NCBI GenBank assembly: GCA_003427395.1
Contig: BFEA01001028.1
Location: forward strand, 146,655-174,363
Reading direction: 5' to 3'
Origin: Chara braunii
Taxonomy: Eukaryota; Streptophyta; Charophyceae; Charales; Characeae
DNA length: 27,709 nucleotides
The position numbers and the translations under genes were made by a program. This document shows positions 1 to 8,056 of the stretch, piece after piece. The notes beneath the pieces are model-generated. The model was not told the origin of the DNA, did no database searches, and saw only the letters and a program-made list of their open reading frames with translations. Position 1 is the first letter of the stretch. The number at the start of each line of letters is the position of its first letter.

Positions 1-565
1 CACGGACTGACAGCCGGAGGCTATTTCCGCTATTTTAGCGCAAAAGGGGAACGATGGCCACAAACATGTCCAACAGAAAAACTCCCATGAGAAATGAAAG
101 TTAAAAAAAACATTCCATTAAAAAAAAATCCTTCATATTTATAAATTATCATTCCAATGTTCGTCAATTTCTAAAATTTCCAGTTTTATTTGATAAGTTC
201 AAGTCTAAATATGTTTTCCCTTCCAACTACATCTATTTGTTTAAGATGGAATGGAGTTCTGGATGAGTTTATGAAATGCCTTAATTAAACTTTCATTCTA
301 CTATAACAAATGTCTTCTAATTTAGATTGGATTAACCCATTTATGACTGAAAATCCTAACATAGAATGACAATCCAATTAAAATATTTCATGAACTCATA
401 CAGACTTTTCAAGTAAGACATAAACTTTCATTCCATCTCTAACATAAAGTTCAAGACATAAAATTTTCAAATTGGAATGACATTTTTCAAGCTGGAGTGA
501 AATTTAGAATTTAGAATGTAATTTTACTATAGAATGATTGTTTAATTTTGGAAAATTTTTATGTT
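1..565. other. AT-rich non-coding DNA, no gene seen
   Basis: I find no coding region here. The stretch is AT-rich and repeatedly contains CATTCC / GGAATG-like words in both orientations (for example near 110, 151, 292, 365, 430, 475 and 530). It ends abruptly where RNase H coding sequence begins in mid-domain at about 566, so it either truncated copy A or is an insertion into it. No terminal repeats could be fixed because its left end may lie outside the window. The short GC-richer start (1-65) is different in character and unassigned. Confidence 0.5.
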
Positions 566-982
566 GTCATCGAATATTCGTTGCGAACAGTTCCAGACGA
601 GCGAAGGAATGACTCAGCCCTGCAGGGCGAATGCTACGCAGTAGTGTAGGGAATCCAACACTTCCATCTGTATCTGTACGGGCAGAAGTTCCTCCTTGTC
701 ACTGATCACGAACCCTTGCTAGCACTAAAGAGGCTCACTAATTACACGGGCATGATTGGACGGTGGGCAGTGCACCTATAGGAGTACGATTTCGACATCA
801 TCCATCGGAAGACGGAGAGGCTTGGCAACGCGGACGGACTGACATGTCTACATCAACGAGCTAAGGTACCTAAGGCAGAATAGGGCATCCCGTGGAAGGA
901 ACCGAAGTCGGCGAACAGACCAAAGTACGGACAAGTGGCAGTCCTTCCACGTGGCAAGAGGCAGGCAGGTGGCAATGGGTGA
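566..982 (+). pseudogene. RNase H domain, C-terminal part (copy A)
   Basis: This is the 3' half of a Ty3/gypsy RNase H, which degrades the RNA strand of the RNA-DNA hybrid during reverse transcription. One frame runs from 566 to the TGA at 980-982. It aligns along its length with the RNase H of copy C (23540-23919): GECYA with the catalytic Glu, LLVTDHEPLLAL with a catalytic Asp (704-706), IGRWAV, and GNADGLT with the last Asp. The first catalytic Asp lies in the missing 5' part. Three TAG stops interrupt it (647, 779, 881). Two stand where copy C has Trp and Gln, as expected from C-to-T or G-to-A decay. RT, protease and gag of copy A are absent upstream. Confidence 0.88.
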
Positions 983-1199
983 CAGAGGTAATCCTACAAC
1001 CTCTCTCTCTCCTTTCTCCTCCTCATCTCTACTCTCCCTGCCAGATAATTTTTGTTATTTTTGTGAAGCAATTTCTCGCGTATATTCGGTCTCTATGCGC
1101 CCTAGCGGGAAAGGATATGCGGAATGGATAGATTGTCGACAGTGTGTCGCACGAGCCCAGGACTCGTGCATCCAATACCGAAATGACAGTAAGCCTTGA
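975..1199 (+). pseudogene. Cys-rich module between RNase H and integrase (copy A)
   Basis: A short frame starts at ATG 975, overlapping the RNase H stop (ATGGGTGA, 975-982). After a Ser/Thr/Pro-rich lead it encodes a block that matches 23990-24232 of copy C: LPD..CYF, a conserved R-V-Y, W-(I/V)-(D/E)-C, and a closing Cys-Ile. Three cysteines are shared by the two copies. I do not recognise a named domain. Its place just before the integrase zinc-binding region suggests either an integrase N-terminal extension or a separate small protein. Frame relative to RNase H is +1 in both copies. The function is unknown and the coding call rests on the A/C comparison. Confidence 0.6.
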
Positions 1200-2252
1200 C
1201 TGTGCCCCTTTGTTGGGTTGATAAGATCCCAACCGAGACTCGCTTTCTTGACACCACGTCATAAGGGTTAGAGAAGACCCGGAAGTTTAGAAGGGTCGAG
1301 GTATGGACGAATATCGCTTTGATTGCCACCCTAGTGGGTAACCCCCTCCAGGACTTCACCAAGGAAGATCGGAGGAGGGCCGATGAAAGGGCTCGGGACT
1401 ACTGCTGGAATGAGGGACGGTTGGAAAAACGGAAAACGGATGGTAGTGGGATTTGGATGGTAGTGTTGCACCCGTTCATGAGGTATGACTGGGTGAAGAC
1501 AACGCATGAAAAAACGGCTGCCCATTTTGCCGTACGGATTACAGAGTCGGCAATCGACAAAAATGAATGGTATAAGTCTAATATCCGTGACGATGTGAAG
1601 TTCATCGTTGCGAACTGTCAGGTCTTCTCTGCGGAGAAGGTGCCGATTCAACCGCCAAGATCGATAGTACGGACAGTGGTCGAACGGTCTTTTCAAAGGG
1701 TTAGCATGGATACTACCGATATTGTGGTACCCCCTGGACCCAGAAGCAGTGAATATTCAATCCTACTCGTGTTCGTGGACCATTTTTCGAAATGGATTGA
1801 GACGTATACCTGTCGTACGCGACAGGCGGCCAAAATTGCGCAGTACGTCAATCGGTTTTTAGGGATGCACAAGGACACGGAGGAAATTCTGACCGATAAT
1901 GGGGTAGAATTCAGGAAAGAAGTCTTGAGGAATCTGGTCATACACGGTGTCGCTATTCGGAATACCGCACCCCATATGTCGCAATTTAACGGGCTGGTAG
2001 AAAATGCAACTAGGGTGATAAAGACTGCGCTACGACGCAATATAGTGGCGAGGGATCCCAGGCCTTGACCTGATATCGTAGATCACATCCTGGCGGTCCA
2101 TCGAGGGACGCCCCATGAATCGACGGGCCTGAGCCCTTTTCAATTAAGGACCAATAGCGTGGCCTGCGTTTTAATACCAAGCCTCCCGGACGAGTCTTCG
2201 CTGAACCGACGGCCCACCAGGGCGACGGTTCGAGACGAGGCCAAAGCGACAC
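1200..2252 (+). pseudogene. Integrase, zinc-binding and DDE catalytic domains (copy A)
   Basis: Retrotransposon integrase, which joins element cDNA to the host chromosome. The longest open stretch is 1319-2068. Upstream, about 1204-1318 carries frame-shifted but recognisable sequence (PTE-x-RF, then EVWT) matching copy C. A H...H...C region corresponds to the H2C2 zinc-binding domain. The first Cys of the CxxC pair is present (1616-1618) but the second is Phe (1625-1627). The catalytic triad is complete: Asp in SMDTT (1709-1711), Asp in LTDNG (1895-1897), Glu in LVENA (2000-2002). A TGA (2066) replaces the Trp found in copy C. After it the frame continues with PDIVDHIL and PHESTG until frameshifts near 2200. 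Inactive as it stands. Confidence 0.9.
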
Positions 2253-2702
2253 ATGGAATTGATGGAAAGGTCCATGCCTCGATTGGCCCGAAAGTGCCAG
2301 AAAATAACCGAGTTGGCCCACAGCCGACAGATCCGTAGTTACGAGGCCAGGAACGGGAATGCGGGTCCACGGCCCCAGAACAAATTAGGGGACTTGGTGC
2401 CGGTGAGGAAATGTGCTCGCGAAGGTAAGATAGCGCCATGATTCTTCGGGCGATTCTGAGTGATCGAGCTTGGACCGAACGGAGTGAACACCGTGCGCCT
2501 TGTGTCGGAGGTCTCGAGAATGCGATCGGCGCAGCCGATCGTTCGCCACGTGTCTTACCTGCGTCCCCTCCCTTCCTCCCCATCTCCTGCACCCTCTTCC
2601 TCTTCCTTGGCTACGGAAGAAGACAACGACTCTCCATCACTTTCTTCCTCCCCTGCATCTCTCGCCTTTTCCCCTACTCCGTCCCTGCCATCATCGCCAT
2701 GA
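2253..2702 (+). pseudogene. Integrase C-terminal (GPY/F-like) domain (copy A)
   Basis: Continuation of integrase in a different frame from the catalytic core. It contains ELAHSRQIRSYEARNGNAGP, then KLGDLVPVRKCAREG, VIELGPNGVNTVR and IVRHVSYL, the SH3-like/GPY-type tail common in Ty3/gypsy integrases that contacts DNA or chromatin. It matches copy C (25356-25739) closely. Two TGA stops (2439 and 2457) break it. The protein ends in a Ser/Pro-rich, acidic-patch tail, and its TGA stop (2700-2702) overlaps the ATG of gene X (2699-2701). Confidence 0.8.
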
Positions 2703-3127
2703 ATTTTCTAACAGAGCGAGCTATCGGCGATCACATGCCAGCGCCACGAGGCTATATCTCAGCGATTCGGCAGGTTCATCATCCGCGGTTCAATCTGGAT
2801 CTTCTACGACTCGCGCAATTCTTCTGCACTTCGGGGGTATACACAGAAGCCGAGTTTCAATTCGTGAGCAGTCACCAGGCAGTTGTGTTGGCAGAGGCAG
2901 TAGCTGTCCATCGGCGGTCAGATCTAGGGATCAGCCACGTGTCCACAGTTATCGGCTTCAACGGCGATATCAGCACGATCTTGTCCACAGTCTTGTCCAC
3001 GTGTCCACAGTCAGCAGGCAGTATCAGCACGATCTTGTCCACGTGTCCACAGTCACCAGGCAGTATGCTGCAACATACACTTATTCGTTCGTCACTAAGG
3101 GGATGGGGACAACAATTGATAGCGTAG
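2699..3127 (+). pseudogene. Gene X, unrecognised protein after pol (copy A)
   Basis: The start is the ATG at 2699, sharing ATGA with the integrase stop. The product begins NFLTERAI and continues with APRGYISAIRQVHHPRFN, DLLRLAQFFC and an AVHRRSDLGISHVSTVIGFN block, all matching X of copy C (25736-26218). After residue ~92 a tandem repeat expansion (2937-3065) replaces the normal middle and the frame stops at 3125-3127. The ancestral X stop is still visible at 3260-3262 in the same frame, overlapping the start of gene Y. I do not recognise the family. Its position is where some plant Ty3 elements carry extra or envelope-like ORFs, but I see no signal peptide or membrane segment. Confidence 0.65.
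2937..3065 (+). repeat. Short tandem repeat expansion inside gene X
   Basis: About two to three imperfect copies of a ~41-53-bp unit containing TATCAGCACGATCTTGTCCAC and CACGTGTCCACAGTCA. Copy C has no such repeats at the homologous place, so this is a local expansion in copy A that disrupted X. Confidence 0.75.
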
Positions 3128-3258
3128 TGGAACCACAGGTTCATGCGCCACGGGGACAATCTTGTCCCTACGGACGACATCGATCTTGGTGGGATTCGAG
3201 CGTCCCAGCACGAGCCGGCGGTGGTGCTTCTGGAACTTATCTTCTTTCAGCGTCTCCA

Positions 3259-4344
3259 ATGAACCGCTCCCAACTCTCCACCTTCGCCCTTCCATCTCAC
3301 TTTCCCACCTTTTGGCAGACTGAGTCTAGTCTTCACCCTCGCTTCTCTTTCAGTCTGGAGCCGCTCGCTGTTCCCCTCCTTGATCCAAGGCAGTGGAGGC
3401 TCTGGTGTGAACACTTCGTCGATCTTTCGGTGTGCCTGGTTGGAGTGAGACTCACGTGGACAAGGGACGAAGAGCATCGCGCTTGGATCGAGTACTTGGA
3501 GTTGCTGATCATCCAGGCTTGGAGGACGGATGTGGAGGGTAATCTTCTTGGATTCCTGTTCCGATCGGTGAGGCCCGACCATCGCCAGCTGATCGTGCAG
3601 GAACTCAGCGTTCCTCTCGCACAGTTGGTTGACGATCTCCTCCTTGAGATCGTCTCGCAGAGCAACGAGAGCCCGGTCCCACACGTCCTCACACGAACGT
3701 TGAAGCCGTACCTTGAGTGGTCAGTGTGCCTGGAGGAGCCGGGAAGCGGCCGCAACCCGCCATCGCAGCGGGGATATCTAGACCCACACGAGATAATCGA
3801 CCTCGCTTTCTTCCAGGATCGAACGGTCTCTGAAGACGAGGAGTTAGCGATCGAAGAAGAAGAAGAAGAAGAAGAAGCTGTTGAGGAGGACGACAAGGAA
3901 GAGACACCGGAAGAGGGGAGTTATAGTGAAGATTGCGAAGGAGAGAAGAGTGACGAGGAAGAAGAAGAAGAGCAAGGCGAAGAAGAGGAAGAGCTAGAGC
4001 TGGAAGAATCTGAGTGGGAGATCTCAGCAGAGGAGGCAGAACAAACGGACGCTCAGGTAGAGGATCCCGAGGCGGCGCGCAAGAGAGAGAAGATCGCGGT
4101 CGGAAAGCGACAACTGGAATTCGCTAGTGGTGCAAATCTGCAGATCGCCGATGATCCGGCCCGAGATCCAGAGTCGCCCAAGGCCGAAGATGGACACCCG
4201 CCAGCCGAGACTTTGAGCGCACCAGCAAGGTGGCGACGAAGCCGATCACCCTCCCCCTCCACCTCCGACCGTCCATCAGTTCGAGCCCGTACTGATGCGG
4301 GCCATCGGGCTTCGTCCCCGGTCGTTATCTCGCCGTCCCCTTGA
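3259..4344 (+). CDS. Gene Y, unrecognised acidic-tailed protein (copy A), 361 aa
   Basis: An uninterrupted frame from ATG 3259 (which overlaps the ancestral X stop as ATGA) to TGA 4342-4344. Residues ~1-180 form a folded-looking region: W-R-L-W, then ELLIIQAWRTDVEGNLLGFL, RQLIVQEL, and a PYLEW-x-x-CLEEP block, each with a close counterpart in copy C. Residues ~190-260 are almost entirely Glu/Asp. A basic patch EAARKREKIAVGKRQLEFAS follows, then a Ser/Arg/Pro tail. This acidic-then-basic layout could suit nucleic-acid, histone or nuclear partners, but that is inference. The domain is not one I can name. It is the longest intact frame of copy A. Translation could depend on reinitiation after X. 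Confidence 0.72.
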   Translation: MNRSQLSTFALPSHFPTFWQTESSLHPRFSFSLEPLAVPLLDPRQWRLWCEHFVDLSVCLVGVRLTWTRDEEHRAWIEYLELLIIQAWRTDVEGNLLGFLFRSVRPDHRQLIVQELSVPLAQLVDDLLLEIVSQSNESPVPHVLTRTLKPYLEWSVCLEEPGSGRNPPSQRGYLDPHEIIDLAFFQDRTVSEDEELAIEEEEEEEEAVEEDDKEETPEEGSYSEDCEGEKSDEEEEEEQGEEEEELELEESEWEISAEEAEQTDAQVEDPEAARKREKIAVGKRQLEFASGANLQIADDPARDPESPKAEDGHPPAETLSAPARWRRSRSPSPSTSDRPSVRARTDAGHRASSPVVISPSP

Positions 4345-4830
4345 CCATCTCACCCTCCGCCAAATTACCACCCGTGTCACTTTCCCCCGTAACCCCTTCC
4401 CCATCGATACCTTCCGATTCTTTTACGTTACTTGACTCGTTTTTACTGTTCACCCCCATCCCTCGACCCGGTGCGCCCTCCCCCACTTCTACCTTCACGC
4501 CCTTTTCCTTAGTGCCGAGTGGCGAGGCCATAATATCGTCGAAGTTTATTGCATGATAACGGGGACTATCCCCGCATGTGAGAACTACGACCATTTCCGC
4601 GTGGCACTCTTCTGAACCTTCGCCACTCTGTATCCCGATTACCTCGTCTCCCTCCCCCACAGTGGTAATCACTTCCCCCTTTTCCACCGGATCGTCCGAT
4701 ATCAGGAGCTTCGAAAACGGTGGCGAGGATGAAAAGTTTCTTACCCCCGCTCTCGATTAACCCTCCCCCTCGCCATGCCCCCATGTATCGTCTCCCCTTC
4801 CCTCTCCCCGGTGGACATTGATGATCGGTT
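4190..4830 (+). pseudogene. Gene Z, unrecognised protein overlapping end of Y (copy A)
   Basis: In the +1 frame relative to Y, from an ATG at 4190 inside Y's codons, the sequence encodes IGLRPRSLSRRPLDHLTLRQ, then VTFPRNPFP, VEVYC, TGTIPAC, SLPHSGNHFP and RIVRYQEL. These match, in order, gene Z of copy C (27074-27700). Copy A has stops at 4214 (just after the start), about 4430 and 4610, and a frame change or truncation after about 4720, so it is dead. About 155 bases are read in two frames (Y and Z). The family is unrecognised. Homology fades near 4830. Confidence 0.68.
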
Positions 4831-5069
4831 GATTGGTGTGCGTGCCACGACGATGGCACAAATAATCCCCTCCTTGGATTGACGAGAGCCCTCCTGAGGA
4901 ATTTGTAGGACGGAGCCCGTATACCACATTGGATGACGTCCACACTCCTTCACACGGTAAGTGGCAACGTAGAAAGCTCCACGTGTCGATCGATTAGAGA
5001 GATCGACGAGTGTCAAGATTCAAGCAAGCAGGAGCTCGCTTAAGATTGGAACCCCCTGGGCGTCACATA
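4831..5069. other. Untranslated spacer between Z and the LTR (copy A)
   Basis: About 240 bases between the end of Z homology and the inferred LTR start. No gene is seen. I could not identify a convincing polypurine tract immediately before 5070, so the exact LTR boundary is uncertain. Confidence 0.4.
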
Positions 5070-5194
5070 TGTGACAAACCGATTTCTGTTTCGCGCGATT
5101 TTCTGCGCGGTAGCGACGAGGGGTCCTAAGCTGGGAAGGATGGGCCAATTACGGGGGATCGGGATTGAAGGGAAATTGCATCAGTGTCCTCGCT

Positions 5195-5257
5195 TCTTCG
5201 TCTTTTTGCGTCGTTTCTTTTTGAATCGTCTCTTTTTGCGTTGTCTCTTTTTGCGGA
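5195..5257 (+). repeat. TCTTTTTGCG microrepeat in LTR
   Basis: Four imperfect copies of a ~17-base unit around (G/C)TCTTTTTGCG in the upstream part of the LTR. They could be simple slippage or clustered regulatory sites; the sequence does not decide. Confidence 0.6.
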
Positions 5258-5852
5258 AATTGTCGGCGGTCCGGGCAAGTCCCGGGGAAGACTAATGGTT
5301 GATGCGCCGTCGTCGAGCGTGCAAATAATACTGGTTGACATCGTTCCTTTTCATTTTCTGTTGTTGGATTTTAGGAGCGGAGACCGCGCGAGAATTTTGC
5401 TTCGTTCTTTTTTAATTTTCTTTTTGAAACTTGTCGAGCCCCAATGGATCTTGGAATTTCGGACTTTCTTTTCGGAATTCGTGTTTTTCGTTTTTTCTGC
5501 ATTAGATAGGAATTTAGGAATTTTGCAATTAGGATTTTCTTTTGCCGTGCGTCGCTTTTTGGCTTACGTGCTTCTTTGTGCGGCTGCAACGGAACTCTGA
5601 TTAGTCGACGCCCTTAATCGTGTGTGTAACTGTAATTTTGGGCAGGCGCCATTGTAACAATATCTTTCTTCTTGAACTTCGTCTTTCCCGCTCTCGCTTT
5701 CTCTTGCCTCGTCTAGCCAGCCCACGGACTACATGCTCGGATGGATGCGTGGAGAGAGGCTACGTCCCCCACGCCGCGATATGGCCATGCAGAACGTAGG
5801 CGCTCCCTCCCTTGATCTCTTTCCTAAGTCTTTGTAATTTCGTGTTGTATGC

Positions 5853-5859
5853 TATAAAT
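5853..5859 (+). promoter_or_regulatory. TATA box of the LTR promoter (copies A/B)
   Basis: TATAAAT in the context GCTATAAATTCC. The LTR of copy C has TATAAAA at the matching position (17375), each followed within ~50 bases by a CTCTCTTA block, consistent with an LTR core promoter and a transcript start just downstream. Confidence 0.65.
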
Positions 5860-6791
5860 TCCAGTTGCGCAATTAGATAGCTCTCTTAACCAGTTGTTGG
5901 AAGCTCGGGGAGCGTGAGCGGTGAGGGTCGGCTCGCGAGCGAAGTAAGAGGTGAGTGGAAGTGGGAATCGGGCGACCCGACGAGCTGGTGCCAAACGCGC
6001 GAGGTTGACGCGGGCCACGACGGACTGTGGGCGCGGGCGAACATGACGGATGCGGGAGGACTAAGCGGGGTGACAACTTCGTGGGTTGGTGCATGACGAC
6101 GGACTGTCCGCATCAGAGAGAGAGAGAGAGGAAGAGGGAGCTGAGGTTGATGGATGTGGAGTTGCAGTTTTCTTTGTCTTTTCTCCCTCTTTACTTTTGT
6201 ACATAAATTTTGATCTCGGCTCGGGCTGATTCGCCCGTTCTCTTTTGTTTTTGGAATCTTGGTTTGGTTTCTACCCACACTTGTTTTGCGACTTCGATCT
6301 CATTTGTTATGTGCTTTGTCGAATGAATGGATGAATGAATGTCATGTATGTTGTTTTTCAGTTGTCTAGTCCTTGCCTTTGTTTGTCATTTGATACACTC
6401 ATGAGCATAGTAGGAATTTTTGCATAGTCATCACTATTTCTTTCATTGTTGTTTATCCCCTTTTTAGCTACTGTTGTTGCAGCACCTTGCATACTCAAGA
6501 ACGATTGTGCGTGGGATCACGGAGTGATTAGATGATTGGGTAGTTGTTTGTCTAGAAGTGAGCGAACACCTCATGGGGATGCGTGTAAGCACGATCAGAT
6601 CTGCTCAGCCTACACATATCTATGCGCGCCGCTTCGTAACCACTGACAAACTTCACACCTTCGATATCGGGTAGGGGGGAAGATCCTTTCCCCCACGCAC
6701 CTAAACGGAAAGGAGTTCCGACATCACATCAAAAAATCCCCCTTGTCAGTTAGATGCGCGCGGAAGAATTCTATCACACCGCAATGACAAG

Positions 6792-7288
6792 ATGACGTAC
6801 TAAGGGACTCAGATTCATTGTGGGATCCGGAGTATTTCGACCCTTGGGTGAGAGAGTGTCTTAAACAGAGGCGCCAAGAATTCCCCTGCCTAACCGAGAA
6901 TCGATTGTTCCCTAGGGAGTTTCACTGTGCCACCACCAGCGATCCGAGGTGCCCCGATTTTCCCACTTCGGACAACACCCATTACTTCATATCCCCCGGC
7001 GTTGTTATCACTACTAACCTCCCTCCCTTCCGTCTCCTCCTCCCGTATCACCAACTCACGGTGGTACCGTGGAATTCCATCGCTCCGTACTGGCCCCGCA
7101 TGCCTTGCGAAAATTGTCGGTGGCGCTGTAACCGACGAGCCCCTGAAACTTGAGGACCTAACCAAAACACGCGACGACAGACGCCCCGTGCCTGCACCCA
7201 AAGGACCGGCTCATCTGAATCACAACCATCCTGGACGGGCCTCTCCTCGAACCACCGCCACCAAGACAGGCGGATCGGACAGCCTTAA
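6792..7288 (+). pseudogene. ORF L inside the LTR (copy B)
   Basis: A reading frame near the right end of the LTR. The ATG at 6792 corresponds to the intact start of the B' copy (11519), but a one-base loss after it shifts the frame. From about 6791 (frame 2) it runs to a TGA near 7151 and then, in the same frame, to 7286-7288. The core reads LLLPYHQLTVVPWNSIAPYW followed by PRMPCENC, giving a CxxC. The same protein core occurs at 11519-12019 and, much more diverged, at 18567-18924, with changes that are mostly synonymous or conservative. No family is recognised. The CxxC could bind metal, but this is a guess. Confidence 0.55.
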
Positions 7289-7517
7289 AAGCACCACGCA
7301 TGTCATCTGCCTTACGCCGCATGATATAGAACGCCAGCAGACCGGAAGAAACTCGCCCTTAGCCCTATTGCACCCGTGCCCCTGGAACCTTGCCACAAAA
7401 AATCTCTGTTCTTACCTGGGACTCCACCCCCACTTTCCCAAAAATCCTTGGCACACCCCTTTTCGCACTTCCAGGCCCACATCCCACTCCGATCAGGAAG
7501 TCGCGCTGGGCGTGAGG

Positions 7518-7531
7518 TTGGTATCGGAGCC
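7518..7531 (+). other. Primer-binding site, tRNA-iMet type (copy B)
   Basis: TTGGTATCGGAGCC directly after the LTR. Plant LTR elements commonly use TGGTATCAGAGCC, complementary to the 3' end of initiator tRNA-Met; this differs at one base (A to G). The identical 14-mer stands at the same place in copy C (19215). Confidence 0.8.
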
Positions 7532-7671
7532 CGACACGTGGCCGGGTTGTAGGATTAACAACACGATGATTGAGCGATCTGGCTAACCGAGGGCGACCTC
7601 GACCCCGGAACGCGCATCAATGCTACCCCGTCGTCACTAGATGCAGATCGGCTAATTGACGGGCGACCAAG

Positions 7672-8056
7672 ATGAACGCTAATCCACAAAATCCGAATTT
7701 ACAGCAGAACCCCAATCAGCAACAAAATCCTAATCAACCCGTACTGCGAGCACGGGCTCCTAGGATGCCACCAGATCTCTATCTGTTGATCCGGTGCATC
7801 ATCTTGCTGAAGCATGGCTAGCTATGCTCCGGGCGCAGCAGTATGATGACAACGAAGCTCAGGTGAACATCCCCGCTCGATTAGGAGGGGACGCCCATCA
7901 TTGGTTTAGTACCTATGTATGGGTTGATCTTTCAACTTTCGAGCGAGATTTTCTGACTCGGTTTGATTATATCCATCCAGAACAAGCACTCTTTATGATT
8001 AAAGATCGAGTCCAGAAACCCCTCGAGTCTGTCACGGAATACCAAAATCGGTTTTA
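7672..8056 (+). pseudogene. Gag, N-terminal part (copy B)
   Basis: Start of the structural protein that forms the virus-like particle. ATG 7672 opens an Asn/Gln/Pro-rich leader with NPQNPN/NPNQQQNPN-type repeats. A one-base loss near 7780 moves the frame, after which comes the retrotransposon gag core: HLAEAWLAMLRAQQY, WFSTYVWVDLSTFERDFLTR, and VTEYQNRF. This aligns with copy C gag (19424-19680) at the HxEAW and WVDxxTFxxxFLxRFD positions. The frame is interrupted at 8056 by the insertion at 8057-9003 and resumes afterwards. Confidence 0.82.

Larger units (their letters stand above)
5070..7517 (+). mobile_element. LTR shared by copy A (3' side) and copy B (5' side), ~2.45 kb
   Basis: The right edge is well supported. 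It is followed directly by a tRNA primer-binding sequence and gag, and the paralogous fragment at 11387-12238 loses homology at the same point. The left edge (TGTGACAAACC) is inferred from the similar start at 16460 and is approximate. Internal landmarks are shared with the LTR of copy C in the same order: T-rich stretches, a TATA box, the block GCCACGAC(G/A)GACTGTGGG, and ORF L near the right end. Gene Z lies to its left and PBS plus gag to its right, so one LTR sits between two internal regions. Confidence 0.72.

Noticed and set aside
2500-3258. Upstream extension of the long frame that ends in gene Y
   Set aside because: It runs through integrase tail, X and the repeat expansion in a third frame; copy comparison supports the ATG at 3259.
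5055-5068. CTGGGCGTCACAT shared with 12235-12252, near two LTR edges, as a target duplication
   Set aside because: A 13-base chance match is expected several times in a window this size, and LTR-element duplications are 4-6 bp.
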